Below, one piece after another: positions 33,686-43,021 of a DNA stretch of 64,000 nt. The DNA is from JANQHS01 sp965227315. Its GTDB lineage: Bacteria > Bacteroidota > Bacteroidia > Cytophagales > CCMP332. Made by a program: the position numbers and the translations under genes. Below the pieces are notes generated by a model. The model did no database searches and was not told where the DNA came from. It saw only the letters and a program-made list of their open reading frames with translations. The stretch lies in contig OZ245737.1 in assembly GCA_965227315.1 (NCBI GenBank), positions 2,418,001-2,482,000 of the forward strand. Reading direction: 5' to 3'. Every line of letters begins with the position of its first letter. The stretch's first letter is position 1.

Positions 33686-34969
33686 ATGCTGGAATTAAAA
33701 AGACTTAGAGAGCAAGGAAAAGAAGTGAGTGAAGCCCTGAGTAAAAGGGGTCTAAAGAATGCAGGCGAAGAGATCTCCAAGATCCTTGAAGTAGACAATG
33801 AGAGGAGGAGAATTCAACAGGAACATGATGACCTTCTTGCAAGATCCAACCAGCTGGCCAAACAGATCGGAGGCCTGATGAAAGAGGGTAAAAGCGAGGA
33901 AGCAGAAATCATCAAGGCCGAGACAGGAAAGTTAAAAGGGGATTCGAAAAGAGCAGGAGAAGAGCTCAAAAAGGCGGAGTCAATGCTCAACGATCTCTTA
34001 AGCAAAATTCCAAACGCACCTTCTGAAAAGGTCCCTGCGGGAACAAATGAAAATGACAATGAGATCCTTGAGACCAATGAGGGGCGAAAACCCGCTGTCT
34101 CCAATCCGCTTCCGCATTGGGAGATAACCTCAAAACTGGGGATCATTGATTTTGAATTGGGCAATAAAATTACCGGTGCGGGATTTCCTGTTTATATGGG
34201 TCAGGGTGCGAGGTTGCAAAGGGCGTTGATCCAGTTCTTTCTGGATCAGGGAATCGAATCAGGGTATAGGGAGGTTCTTCCACCGATACTTGTATCTCGC
34301 GACTCCGCCTTTGGAACCGGCCAGCTTCCGGATAAGGATGGGCAGATGTATACCATTCATGATGACGAACTCTTTGTGATACCCACAGCTGAGGTACCGA
34401 TCACCAATATATTGAGAGGCGATATTCTGGATGAAGGCGATCTTCCAACAAAGTTTATAGGCTATACACCTTGCTTTCGAAGAGAGGCGGGCTCCTGGGG
34501 TTCACATGTCAGGGGATTGAACCGACTGCATCAATTTGACAAAGTGGAGATCGTTCAGGCTATTCAACCGGAACATTCCGCCAAAGCACTTGATGAGATG
34601 TGTGATCATGTCAAGGGATTATTGGGCGCTCTGGAACTTCCATTCCGTTTGCTCAGGCTATGTGGTGGAGACCTGGGTTTTGCGGCAGCCGAAACGATCG
34701 ATTTTGAGGTCTTTTCTTCTGCGCAGGATCGTTGGCTTGAGGTCAGCTCTGTCAGTAATTTTGGGTCCTTTCAGTCTAATCGGATGAAAACAAGATACCG
34801 GGATTCAAACAAAAAGGTCAACCTTGTCCATACCTTAAACGGTAGCGCACTGGCACTTCCAAGAGTCCTGGCAGGGATACTGGAGAATTTCCAGGATGAG
34901 AGGGGAGTGGAGATCCCATCTGTGCTGAAGTCATATTTGCCTTTTGAGCGGATGGACTATCCTAGCTGA
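33686..34969 (+). CDS. serS: Seryl-tRNA synthetase
   Basis: A 427-residue class II synthetase that charges tRNA-Ser (and tRNA-Sec). The N-terminal antiparallel coiled coil (about 1-110) grips the tRNA long arm. The catalytic domain follows with motif 2 FIGYTPCFRREAGSWGSHVRGLNRLHQFDKVE and motif 3 LNGSALALPRVLAGILENFQ. The length is normal. The start at MLELKRLREQGKEVSEAL is conventional for the first helix. Its last 8 bases overlap the convergent DUF4286 gene. Confidence 0.97.
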   Translation: MLELKRLREQGKEVSEALSKRGLKNAGEEISKILEVDNERRRIQQEHDDLLARSNQLAKQIGGLMKEGKSEEAEIIKAETGKLKGDSKRAGEELKKAESMLNDLLSKIPNAPSEKVPAGTNENDNEILETNEGRKPAVSNPLPHWEITSKLGIIDFELGNKITGAGFPVYMGQGARLQRALIQFFLDQGIESGYREVLPPILVSRDSAFGTGQLPDKDGQMYTIHDDELFVIPTAEVPITNILRGDILDEGDLPTKFIGYTPCFRREAGSWGSHVRGLNRLHQFDKVEIVQAIQPEHSAKALDEMCDHVKGLLGALELPFRLLRLCGGDLGFAAAETIDFEVFSSAQDRWLEVSSVSNFGSFQSNRMKTRYRDSNKKVNLVHTLNGSALALPRVLAGILENFQDERGVEIPSVLKSYLPFERMDYPS

Positions 34970-35273
34970 TATCTTGAAGAACAGTCCTAAAGGCGGCAAA
35001 TTTTCCCTCAAATAATCTGCTATGCTCTTTTTGAAGAGCTTCTGCATATTTTGCTCTGTACAACTCCAGGTCCTTTTCGGTCTTGCAGAAATATTGAATG
35101 GCAAAAGTGGGTTCGGTGCCGTGATTTCCATCGATCAGTTTCAATATTTTGAAACCAGAGAAACAACCGGTATCCATGACTTCAGGAATATGTTTTTCCT
35201 TCATCCACTGAACCCACTTTTCTTCAGTATCTGAAGAAACAGAGACCGTAACATTATAGATCAGCCCAGCCAA
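34962..35273 (-). CDS. DUF4286 family protein
   Basis: 103 residues matching the Bacteroidota DUF4286 family: IYNVTVSVSSDTEEKWVQWMKEKHIPEVMDTGCF, a conserved W-x-x-W-M-K-x-x-H-I-P core, and an alpha-beta dimer-like pattern (ferredoxin-like). The function is unknown. No ATG is available: the start is TTG at 35273 or CTG at 35264, the latter aligning with the usual family start before IYNV. It lies directly downstream of the large T9SS type B protein gene, one base from its stop, so it is probably cotranscribed. It converges on and overlaps serS by 8 bases. Confidence 0.8.
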   Translation of the reverse strand: MAGLIYNVTVSVSSDTEEKWVQWMKEKHIPEVMDTGCFSGFKILKLIDGNHGTEPTFAIQYFCKTEKDLELYRAKYAEALQKEHSRLFEGKFAAFRTVLQDIS

Positions 35274-35274
35274 A

Positions 35275-37686
35275 TTATTTTAACACTTCGATGTAGCCAA
35301 CGTAATTCTCGTCGGTATCTTCAGTGGAAATAACGTAATAATAGACCCCAGCCGCAACATTTTCTCCTCCCCAGTCATTTTGATAATCAGGCGATTCAAA
35401 GATCAATGCTCCGTGCCGGTTGTAAATGCGAATCAGCCAGGTTTGAGAGCTGGGTGCTTCGATCACAAATACATCATTTTTTCCATCGCCATTAGGGGTT
35501 ATGATATTTGGTCTGACCACATCTTCAAACTGAAAATCTTCCGTGTAGAAGGCCACGCAGTTCAGCACCGTATCATGTGCTTCGAGCGTAACTTCAAAAG
35601 GTTCCGGATCGAAGAACTGGTAGTTTAAACTCTCTGCAAAGATCGAATCCACAGAACTGGTTGTCAGATTTTCAACGCGCCAGAGGAATTTATACTTGAA
35701 AGGAGTGAAGGTGGTATTTTCAAAACTGATATTTTGAGGAACCTTAAGGAATTCATCAAGGGAATCATATTGATATTCAACTTCGATCTCTTCCTCCATT
35801 TCCATGGTCACCTCAGCTGCCGATTCACAAATCCCGTTGCTCACGGTTAAGAGGTATTTCGACCTGCCCTCACTAGAAGGGGATATCACTGGGCTTGAGA
35901 TCTGTGGGTCGCTGATATCACCCGCTTGTCCGTTTGATGCGGGCTCCCATAGGTAGCTGTATCCGACATTTGGAAAAAAGGTCAGATCAGGAACTACCTG
36001 TGTTGAAGCATCGAAGCAAAGATTATAATCCTCCGGAAAGTCGACTTCCGGCCATGGAATTACAGTGATCAGGATCGAATCCCTAATGGAGCAACCGATC
36101 TCATTGGTTACTGTCAATGGAAAATAATGATCATCGTTTGGCCTTACCCACACAACGGAAGTATCGGTGGCATTTATATATGATGTCGAAGAATCCCACT
36201 TGAATGTCATGAAATCATAAAGAGGATCATTTTCCAATCCGCTAAAGAGCACCAAGGTGGTTCCTTCACATATCCATCCGCTACTATCTGAAACGGAAAT
36301 GATATTCGGATCGGGATATTCAAAAACATTTACAGTCAGGGAGTCGCTTGCCGGGCAACCCGTGACCGAATCAAATACCCTCAAGATGTATGTCGTGGTT
36401 GTTGTGGGATTGGCCAATGGATTCGGGCATGTCGCACAACTCAATCCCGTTGTCGGAGTCCATAAGACGCTGTCTCCATCGTAGAACTCGCTGTTGAGCT
36501 CAATAATATCGCCAACGCAGATGCTGTCATCTTCGCCCGCATTGTAGATGAATTCTTCTCTGATCAACAAAACAACCGCATCACCGGTAGGAACCGAAGT
36601 TGTATCATCACATGGGTCGAAAAGTGTCAATTCGATAGTCTCAATCGGATCGCTGACGGTGTCAAAAACAGGATAAACAACGATTTCAAGAGAGTCAACG
36701 AAAGCCGGAATGGTATCCGCATTGCCCAATGGGTTACCGTTTTCATCTACATAATCAACACCATTGGTAGCGGTTCCGCCTAACTCCCATCTCAATGGAA
36801 CTTCGAATGTATCCGCTATGGTTCGAATAAAAATGAATTTTCCGGCATTACAACCCTCAACCCCATATTCGAATCTTGCATATGCGGAGGAAGGAGAGAT
36901 TTCGGCTCCAAAACTTCCAAGGCTTCCTTTTTCAATAAACACACCCGAGTCCAGGATCCCGTCAGAGACATCCGCAACGGCCAGTTTGAGGGTATAGGTT
37001 TCACAAGGGGTTACCGGGGTCATTGCCTGAAGGACCACTGTTCTTCCATCATATTGTAATTCCGGAGCTCCGGTAGGGTTGGTGACAAAGTAAGCAGGAT
37101 TAGTAGCCGGACAAGGTGGAAAGGCTCCGGGATTGCCTTGGTTGACATTGTTGATCGAAACGGGAGTATTGGTGCCCGGAATGAGCGCAATGTTTTGTTT
37201 CCCTGTGATGCCGGGTCCTGAAATGAAGAATGCAAAAACATCATTGAAATTGCTGCATACATACTCGTCATATTCTTCGGAGCCAAAAACATAATTGAAC
37301 ACCAGGGTATCGGCAGAAGGAGTGACGTCAAACTGAACATAGCAGGCATCCTGAGTTGTACCGACTCCGAGAGCATTCAAATCGACATCCCCGGGTGTGA
37401 GAAGATTTTGACCTGCACCAGGATCGTTATTCGGCCCAGGAATATCCCATATCGAACCGGATGCCAGGCATAGACCTTCTTCTATTCCCAATACTCCTGT
37501 TGTGTCTTCAAAAGTTCCCCAGGCTGTGGATGCACAATTGGAGCTGATATTTGAGATCTGAACTCCCTCCGATACCAATGCCTGGATAGCTTGGGTGAGA
37601 GTAGCCGTATCGGAAACCTGTATTTGGGTGAACGCTTTGGGTGAGAGAAAAAATAGCCCTAAAAGCGCCAGTGATATGTTCCTCAT
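35275..37686 (-). CDS. Secreted adhesin-like protein: choice-of-anchor L domain and T9SS type B (gliding motility-associated) C-terminus
   Basis: 803 residues with a signal peptide (MRNISLALLGLFFLSPKAFT). The N-terminal choice-of-anchor L domain (about 25-235) contains GLCLASGSIWDIPGPNN and FNYVFGSEEYDEYVCSNFNDVFAFFISGPG. Middle repeats are Ig- and PKD-like, with paired Cys in CVGDIIEL...CATCPNP segments. The last ~85 residues, PNIITPNGDGKNDVFVI to YVGYIEVLK, are the gliding motility-associated C-terminal domain, i.e. a T9SS type B signal. Such proteins are exported through SprA to the cell surface; SprB-type adhesins share this signal. A -7 element (TAATTTTG, 37717-37710) lies upstream. Confidence 0.9.
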   Translation of the reverse strand: MRNISLALLGLFFLSPKAFTQIQVSDTATLTQAIQALVSEGVQISNISSNCASTAWGTFEDTTGVLGIEEGLCLASGSIWDIPGPNNDPGAGQNLLTPGDVDLNALGVGTTQDACYVQFDVTPSADTLVFNYVFGSEEYDEYVCSNFNDVFAFFISGPGITGKQNIALIPGTNTPVSINNVNQGNPGAFPPCPATNPAYFVTNPTGAPELQYDGRTVVLQAMTPVTPCETYTLKLAVADVSDGILDSGVFIEKGSLGSFGAEISPSSAYARFEYGVEGCNAGKFIFIRTIADTFEVPLRWELGGTATNGVDYVDENGNPLGNADTIPAFVDSLEIVVYPVFDTVSDPIETIELTLFDPCDDTTSVPTGDAVVLLIREEFIYNAGEDDSICVGDIIELNSEFYDGDSVLWTPTTGLSCATCPNPLANPTTTTTYILRVFDSVTGCPASDSLTVNVFEYPDPNIISVSDSSGWICEGTTLVLFSGLENDPLYDFMTFKWDSSTSYINATDTSVVWVRPNDDHYFPLTVTNEIGCSIRDSILITVIPWPEVDFPEDYNLCFDASTQVVPDLTFFPNVGYSYLWEPASNGQAGDISDPQISSPVISPSSEGRSKYLLTVSNGICESAAEVTMEMEEEIEVEYQYDSLDEFLKVPQNISFENTTFTPFKYKFLWRVENLTTSSVDSIFAESLNYQFFDPEPFEVTLEAHDTVLNCVAFYTEDFQFEDVVRPNIITPNGDGKNDVFVIEAPSSQTWLIRIYNRHGALIFESPDYQNDWGGENVAAGVYYYVISTEDTDENYVGYIEVLK

Positions 37687-37709
37687 TGCCGTAATCAGTA
37701 GTACCTATG

Positions 37710-37717
37710 CAAAATTA
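37710..37717 (-). promoter_or_regulatory. -7 element TAATTTTG of the type B T9SS protein gene
   Basis: An exact TAnnTTTG match on the minus strand with a predicted start near 37705, 19 bases before the ATG. It lies in the divergent gap 37687-37883, which otherwise holds only the promoter for the exporter operon. Confidence 0.45.
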
Positions 37718-37858
37718 ACTCTTTAGGAACGCAATTTTGCTCACCCAATTGATGGGAATCGTAAAAAGCGCAGCTTGTTATTCGGGTAAACCCCACTGAG
37801 GTGTTTAAAAAAAGAGTTTCATTCTCCGAGGCCTTTCAGGAATCGATTTTCAAATATT

Positions 37859-37866
37859 TATCTTTG
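37859..37866 (+). promoter_or_regulatory. -7 element TATCTTTG of the polysaccharide exporter operon
   Basis: An exact TAnnTTTG match; predicted transcription start near 37872, 12 bases before the ATG at 37884. No clear TTG at the -33 position. Confidence 0.45.
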
Positions 37867-37883
37867 GCCCGAATTTCTGAGAA

Positions 37884-38705
37884 ATGGGCAAGGAGAGAAC
37901 GATAATTGACGCAAAAAAGCCTTCCTCTACGTACAATTTAAAGGAGATCATCAGGTACAAGGACCTCTTTCTTGTACTGGCTTGGAGAGATCTGAGAGTA
38001 CGCTATGCCCAGACCTTCTTGGGCTTGTTTTGGGCAGTTCTGCAGCCCTTGTTGACGTTGCTGATCTTCACTTTGATCTTTGGACAGGCTTTGAATGTAG
38101 ATACCAATGGAATGCCATACCCGGTCTTTGCGCTGTCCGGCATGGCGGCCTGGGCATATTTTGCTTTTGTACTGAACCAAAGCGGAACATCGATCATAGG
38201 ATCACAGGAGATGGTGAAAAAGATCTACTTCCCCAGACTGGTTATTCCCTTGTCAAAAGCGGTGGCGGGTTTTGTGGATTTTTTTGTTTCTATTTCCTTT
38301 TTGATCATTCTGATGATCTTTTTTGGTGTTCCGCTCACCAAATCCTTTTTGTTGTTCCCTTTGTATTTTCTTATGAATATCCTGACCGCTCTTGGTGTGG
38401 GGATCTGGACCAGCGCCCTGACTATTCGGTTCAGGGATATGACACATGTAATCCCATTTGTTGTCCAGTTGGGCCTTTATGCTTCGCCGATCGCATATCC
38501 TACTTCTCTGATTCCTGAAAAATATCAGCTTCTCTATTATCTCAATCCAATGGTAGGAGTTGTGGAAGGCTTTCGATATTCACTACTTGGAATTCCTCCT
38601 TCAAATGATCTCGGTTTCCTGTCCCTGGCGATCGGAGCTTTGTTGTTTTTTACCAGTATTATGTATTTCAGACGTGTTGAACGCGTAATGGCGGATATAG
38701 TATGA
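37884..38705 (+). CDS. wzm: ABC-2 polysaccharide export permease (Wzm-like)
   Basis: 273 residues with six membrane helices and the ABC-2 exporter hallmark near the N-terminus, LAWRDLRVRYAQTFLGLFWAVLQPLL. The short amphipathic N-terminus precedes it, as in Wzm and KpsM/TagG relatives. It would export an undecaprenyl-linked O-polysaccharide or capsule. The 3' end overlaps the ATPase gene in an ATGA junction. No glycosyltransferase cluster surrounds it, so the substrate is made elsewhere. Confidence 0.9.
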   Translation: MGKERTIIDAKKPSSTYNLKEIIRYKDLFLVLAWRDLRVRYAQTFLGLFWAVLQPLLTLLIFTLIFGQALNVDTNGMPYPVFALSGMAAWAYFAFVLNQSGTSIIGSQEMVKKIYFPRLVIPLSKAVAGFVDFFVSISFLIILMIFFGVPLTKSFLLFPLYFLMNILTALGVGIWTSALTIRFRDMTHVIPFVVQLGLYASPIAYPTSLIPEKYQLLYYLNPMVGVVEGFRYSLLGIPPSNDLGFLSLAIGALLFFTSIMYFRRVERVMADIV

Positions 38706-39946
38706 GTGAGATTGGGGTAAAGGTTCAGGGCCTTGGAAAAAAGTATCATGTAGGACTTGCCAAAAGCGGAGACTTTAGGGAGAACTTCCGAAGAAAATGG
38801 AAACACCTTTTAGGCAATTATGTGCCGGCTGAAGATTTCTGGGCATTGAGAGATGTTTCCTTTGATCTTGAAGAAGGCAAGGCCGTGGGGATCATTGGAA
38901 AAAATGGTGCGGGTAAAAGTACTCTGTTGAAAATCCTCTCCAAGATCACCGAGCCAACCGAGGGCAGAGTGGAAATTATTGGAAGGGTGTCCTCATTGCT
39001 TGAAGTGGGTACCGGCTTCCATCCTGAGTTGACGGGGAGAGAGAACATCTATCTGAATGGGACTATCCTCGGAATGTCCAGAAATGAAGTTCGCTCCAAA
39101 TTTGATGAAATCGTTGATTTCAGCGGAATAGAGGACTTTCTTGACACTCCGGTGAAGAGATATTCATCGGGGATGTCTGTAAGACTTGCGTTCAGCGTTG
39201 CAGCCCACCTTGAGCCTGAGGTGATGATCATCGATGAGGTCCTGGCAGTAGGTGATGCCGATTTTCAAAAAAAATGTATTGGCAAGATGGGCGAGGTCAC
39301 AAGCTCCGGCCGTACAATCATTTTCGTCAGTCATAACATGGGAGCCGTGCAATCCCTATGTGATAGTGGAATTTTATTGGCAGATGGAAAGATCCAGGAG
39401 ATGGGTTCCGTGCAGGATTGCGTGAATAAATATTTCGAGAACAATTTCCTTCATTCCAATGAAGTCCCGCTTCTAGAAAGAAAGGACCGAGAAGGGAACG
39501 GTCAGGTCAAGGTGAAAAACGTGGAGGTATATGTCAATGGAAAAAAGAATAATGCGATCAAGACCGGTGCTGAAGTTACCTTCCGCTTTGGTCTGCACCA
39601 TGAACCCGGCTTTAGATTTAAGAACCTCAAATTCCACGTAGGTTTCAATGGTGGATTCAATGAAAGGCTGTCCTGGTGCTCCACTGATCTCATGGATGAG
39701 AACTATTCTTTTGAGCAGGGTGTGGATTTTGTTGATCTCAACATCAAGAAATTCCCCATGAATCAAGGGAGGTATTCGTTGACGCTTTACCTGAAAACCA
39801 ATGGAGCGATTTCCGACTGGATCAAAGAAGCATTCCTTTTTGACGTCGAAGCGGGAGATTTTTACAATATGGCCAGGGTGGTTGACCCAAGGCAGGCCAA
39901 GGTGCTATTTGATTATCAAATGAAACTCGGAAAGGCCGGGGATTAG
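38702..39946 (+). CDS. wzt: ABC polysaccharide exporter ATPase with C-terminal carbohydrate-binding domain (Wzt-like)
   Basis: 414 residues. The ATPase part (about 1-245) has Walker A GKNGAGKST, the Q loop, signature KRYSSGMSVRLAFS, Walker B VMIIDEVLAVGD and the H-loop FVSHNMGAVQSLC. The C-terminal ~160 residues form a Wzt-type beta-sandwich (VKVKNVEVYVNGK, AEVTFRFGLHHE) that in O-antigen exporters reads the terminal sugar modification. That implies a chain-end-capped polymer. It partners with the overlapping permease and ends 6 bases before the convergent nfu gene with no terminator. Confidence 0.92.
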   Translation: MSEIGVKVQGLGKKYHVGLAKSGDFRENFRRKWKHLLGNYVPAEDFWALRDVSFDLEEGKAVGIIGKNGAGKSTLLKILSKITEPTEGRVEIIGRVSSLLEVGTGFHPELTGRENIYLNGTILGMSRNEVRSKFDEIVDFSGIEDFLDTPVKRYSSGMSVRLAFSVAAHLEPEVMIIDEVLAVGDADFQKKCIGKMGEVTSSGRTIIFVSHNMGAVQSLCDSGILLADGKIQEMGSVQDCVNKYFENNFLHSNEVPLLERKDREGNGQVKVKNVEVYVNGKKNNAIKTGAEVTFRFGLHHEPGFRFKNLKFHVGFNGGFNERLSWCSTDLMDENYSFEQGVDFVDLNIKKFPMNQGRYSLTLYLKTNGAISDWIKEAFLFDVEAGDFYNMARVVDPRQAKVLFDYQMKLGKAGD

Positions 39947-39952
39947 GTTCTG

Positions 39953-40528
39953 TTAAGCATCCTCGGCTTCTACCGTTTGAACCTCCGGGACCATTCTTTT
40001 CATCAGATTCTCAATCCCTGATTTGAGGGTCAGTGTTGAAGAGGGGCATCCCGAGCAGGATCCTTTTAGTTGAACCTTTAATGTTCCTTCATCGAAGGAT
40101 TTAAAAACGATTGCTCCCCCATCCATTTCGACAGCAGGTTTTACATATTCCTCAAGAACGGACTGGATCTTTTTTTCAAGCTCGTCCTCCATGGGAATGA
40201 TCTCCGAATTCATAGCTTCGGAAATGCTGACCACATTCCTGCCGGACTCGAGATAAGATTTGATATGATTCCGGATCTGGGGAGCAAGCTCCTGCCATTC
40301 CGCCTCCGGACGCTTGTTGAGGGTAATGAAATTTGAAGTAATAAAAACCCTTTCAACAGGTTCGAAGCCAAACAATTCGGTGGAAAGCGGTGACTCACTG
40401 GCTTCTTCCTTATTGGCATATTCAACGCTTGAACTCGGAGGAAGAAGCTCATAATTCACCACAAACTTCATGGAATTTGGGTTCGGATTTGATTCTGTAT
40501 AGACCTCGGTGGGGCGCTTGTTTTCCAT
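39953..40528 (-). CDS. NifU-domain Fe-S cluster carrier (Nfu type)
   Basis: 191 residues. The N-terminal Nfu domain (about 8-95) begins TESNPNPNSMKFVVNYELLP. The C-terminal NifU-like domain (about 115-185) has the cluster-binding motif GSCSGCPSSTLTLKSGIENLM with Cys-x-x-Cys. Nfu proteins carry 4Fe-4S clusters to target enzymes. Candidate clients in this window are QueG and MutY (inference). It follows gltP by 16 bases on the same strand. Confidence 0.92.
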   Translation of the reverse strand: MENKRPTEVYTESNPNPNSMKFVVNYELLPPSSSVEYANKEEASESPLSTELFGFEPVERVFITSNFITLNKRPEAEWQELAPQIRNHIKSYLESGRNVVSISEAMNSEIIPMEDELEKKIQSVLEEYVKPAVEMDGGAIVFKSFDEGTLKVQLKGSCSGCPSSTLTLKSGIENLMKRMVPEVQTVEAEDA

Positions 40529-40544
40529 GATCTCTTAACGCTTA

Positions 40545-41942
40545 TTATTCTGTGTTGGTTCTTTGACTGATCTCGTTTTCGGTGCTGGCAATGATCGATG
40601 CTACAGTGGCATCACCAGTTACATTGGCAACGGTCCTGCACATATCCAATAACCTGTCGACCGGAAAAATGATCGCGATCCAGGCGGGATTAAGTCCTAC
40701 CGACTGAAGGACAATGATCAGCATGATCAATCCAGCACTCGGGACTGCAGCTGAGCCTATGGAGGCAAGGGTTGCTGTCAAGACGATCATCAATTGTTGG
40801 CCGATACTTAGGTCTACCATATGGATCTGAGCAAGAAATACAACGGCTATGGCCTGATAAAGTGATGTCCCATCCATGTTTACAGTGGCACCGATTGGCA
40901 AAACGAAACTTGTTACCTCCTTGGAAACTCCAAGGTTTTGATTGACACAATCCATGGTCACGGGAAGCGTAGCCGCGCTACTGCTGGAGGAAAAAGCGAG
41001 GAACTGTGCCGGAGCCATGCCTCTGACGAATTTTTTGAAATTGATGCCCCTGATCAAAGTATGAACCACTGAGGGGTAGATCACAAAGATGAGTACTCCT
41101 AATCCCAGCACCACTGTCACAATGTACCAGGCGAGGGTTTGAAAGATCTCAAATACCTTGGCAGGATTATCTCCGGCCATTTTGTTGATCTGCCCGGCCA
41201 GCAGACAAAAGACAAAGATCGGAGCGGCTTTCATTATGATGTGGACCATTTGCAGAAAAACCTCGGCCAATCCATTGATCATATTATTCAATGGTTTGAC
41301 TTTCTCCTGAGGCAGACTGACCATTGTTACGCCAAAGAAGATGGCAAAAAAGATCACCTGCAGCATCAGCTTATTATCGCTGAAGGAAACAAAAATGTTG
41401 AAAGGCACAATATCCACGAGGAATTGCAGGGGACTGGAATCCTTCTGCTCTTCGACCTGTTTGATCTTTTCATCGATCTCCGCCTCGGTATTGCCGCCAA
41501 ATTCTGGGGCAGCATTTCCCTCAACATGGAATCTTTGTCCATCCAGTATCTCCACCCCATCGGTTCTGGCAACCCATTTCTCGTACTCAACCCTGTTATC
41601 GATCCTTTGCTTCTCATCCATTTGACTCCCGGGCTTAATGGTATTGACGAGCAACAACCCAAGCGTCACCGCCAGTACTGTAGTTGCCAGATAAGCGAGA
41701 AGTGTTTTAGCCCCTATCCTTCCAAGCTTTTTGATATCTGTCAATCCCGAGATGCCCTGAATGATCGAAAACAAGACCAATGGAACTGCTATGAGTTTTA
41801 GGAGGCGGATGAAAATGACGCCGAAAGGTGCGATCCAATCAGATGTGAATTCAGAAAAATCCAGGTAGGCGGAAAGAATGGCCCAGGCAATTCCCAAAAC
41901 CAATCCGATAACAATTTGTACGTGTAAAGGGATCTTTCTCAT
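40545..41942 (-). CDS. Dicarboxylate/amino acid:cation symporter (DAACS family)
   Basis: 465 residues with eight membrane helices and two re-entrant hairpins of the GltP/DctA fold. Conserved motifs are SSSSAATLPVT (hairpin 1), NMDGTSLYQAIAVVFLAQ (helix 7), SIGSAAVPSAG (hairpin 2) and DRLLDMCRTVANVTGD (helix 8). It imports glutamate, aspartate or C4-dicarboxylates with Na+ or H+. An extra hydrophilic segment (about 105-170, rich in Glu, Lys and Asp) lies after helix 3 and is larger than in bacterial GltPh-type proteins. It overlaps aroC by 4 bases (ATGA). Confidence 0.93.
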   Translation of the reverse strand: MRKIPLHVQIVIGLVLGIAWAILSAYLDFSEFTSDWIAPFGVIFIRLLKLIAVPLVLFSIIQGISGLTDIKKLGRIGAKTLLAYLATTVLAVTLGLLLVNTIKPGSQMDEKQRIDNRVEYEKWVARTDGVEILDGQRFHVEGNAAPEFGGNTEAEIDEKIKQVEEQKDSSPLQFLVDIVPFNIFVSFSDNKLMLQVIFFAIFFGVTMVSLPQEKVKPLNNMINGLAEVFLQMVHIIMKAAPIFVFCLLAGQINKMAGDNPAKVFEIFQTLAWYIVTVVLGLGVLIFVIYPSVVHTLIRGINFKKFVRGMAPAQFLAFSSSSSAATLPVTMDCVNQNLGVSKEVTSFVLPIGATVNMDGTSLYQAIAVVFLAQIHMVDLSIGQQLMIVLTATLASIGSAAVPSAGLIMLIIVLQSVGLNPAWIAIIFPVDRLLDMCRTVANVTGDATVASIIASTENEISQRTNTE

Positions 41943-43021
41943 TCGGAAAATCTTGAAAGCTTATCGATCATTATGAAATCAGATATCACCAATGAAGCCA
42001 AGGCCTTAACAATTGGCACCGCCCGGGGAACTACGCATGGATCATGACGGCCACGGGCCTCAAGGTCTGTAGCATTTCCCTTTTTGTCGATTGTCCTTTG
42101 TTTTTTGCCTATGGTCGCCGTTGGCTTAAACGCAATTCGAAAGCAAATATCTGCTCCAGAACTTAATCCACCTAAGGTTCCTCCTGAATTATTGCTTTTA
42201 AACAGCACCTTGTCACCATCCATTCCGATCTCGTCGTTCGACTCAGACCCTCGAAGAGTTGTGCCCAGGAATCCTGCTCCGAATTCAACCCCTTTCACGG
42301 CATTCAGACTCAGCAATGAAGCTCCCAGCCTGGAGGTGATCTTATCGAAGACCGGCTCTCCCAATCCCGGAGGGACATTCTTGATTACACAGCTTATGCG
42401 GCCACCTAAGGAATCATTATTCTCTTTGGCTTCCTCAACCAACTCCTCCATCCTTTTGGCCATTGCCCTTTCAGGGCATCGGGTATCGGATGCATAGACC
42501 TCTTCTTCAGAATAGAAACCATAATTCTGCGGCAAATCAATGCTTCCTATTCCACTGACATAGCTGCTTATCTGAATTCCTTCCCGCTCAAGTATTGGCC
42601 TTACCAATGAGCCTCCCACCACCCAATTTGCAGTCTCCCTGGCCGAACTTCTCCCGCCGCCGCGATGATCCCGGATCCCATATTTCTTTTCCCAGGTATA
42701 ATCTGCATGAGAAGGTCTGAAAACCTCTTTGAGATGATCATAATCCTGGCTTTTCCGATCAGCGGTCCTAATGATGAATCCCAGGGGTGTGCCCAGCGAT
42801 TTCCCTTCCATAACGCCGGAAAGAATTTCAAGCTTGTCGGGCTCCTTTCGCTGTGAGGTGATCTTTGAAGTTCCCGGTTTTCTCCTGTCAAGTTCTTGCT
42901 GGATCTCTTCGATATTCACCGGCATATTGCTTGGGAGCCCGTCAAGGATTCCGCCTATGGCTGGTCCATGGGATTCTCCAAAGCTGGTCAGTCGTATGAT
43001 CCTTCCTAAAGTATTTGACAT
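41939..43021 (-). CDS. aroC: Chorismate synthase
   Basis: A 360-residue FMN-dependent enzyme that makes chorismate from EPSP, the last step of the shikimate pathway. Signatures are GRIIRLTSFGESHGPAIGGILDG, RPSHADYTWEKKYGIRDHRGGGRSSARET, and the C-terminal DLEARGRHDPCVVPRAVPIVKA. The length is normal. The first base of its ATG is shared with the batD stop (TAATG), and its end overlaps the transporter gene. Other shikimate genes are absent here. Confidence 0.97.
   Translation of the reverse strand: MSNTLGRIIRLTSFGESHGPAIGGILDGLPSNMPVNIEEIQQELDRRKPGTSKITSQRKEPDKLEILSGVMEGKSLGTPLGFIIRTADRKSQDYDHLKEVFRPSHADYTWEKKYGIRDHRGGGRSSARETANWVVGGSLVRPILEREGIQISSYVSGIGSIDLPQNYGFYSEEEVYASDTRCPERAMAKRMEELVEEAKENNDSLGGRISCVIKNVPPGLGEPVFDKITSRLGASLLSLNAVKGVEFGAGFLGTTLRGSESNDEIGMDGDKVLFKSNNSGGTLGGLSSGADICFRIAFKPTATIGKKQRTIDKKGNATDLEARGRHDPCVVPRAVPIVKALASLVISDFIMIDKLSRFSE

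Noticed and set aside
41139..41801. 220-codon plus-strand frame over the DAACS transporter gene
   Set aside because: Product rich in His, Gln and Asp, typical of antisense to a membrane protein; the minus-strand gene has all family motifs.
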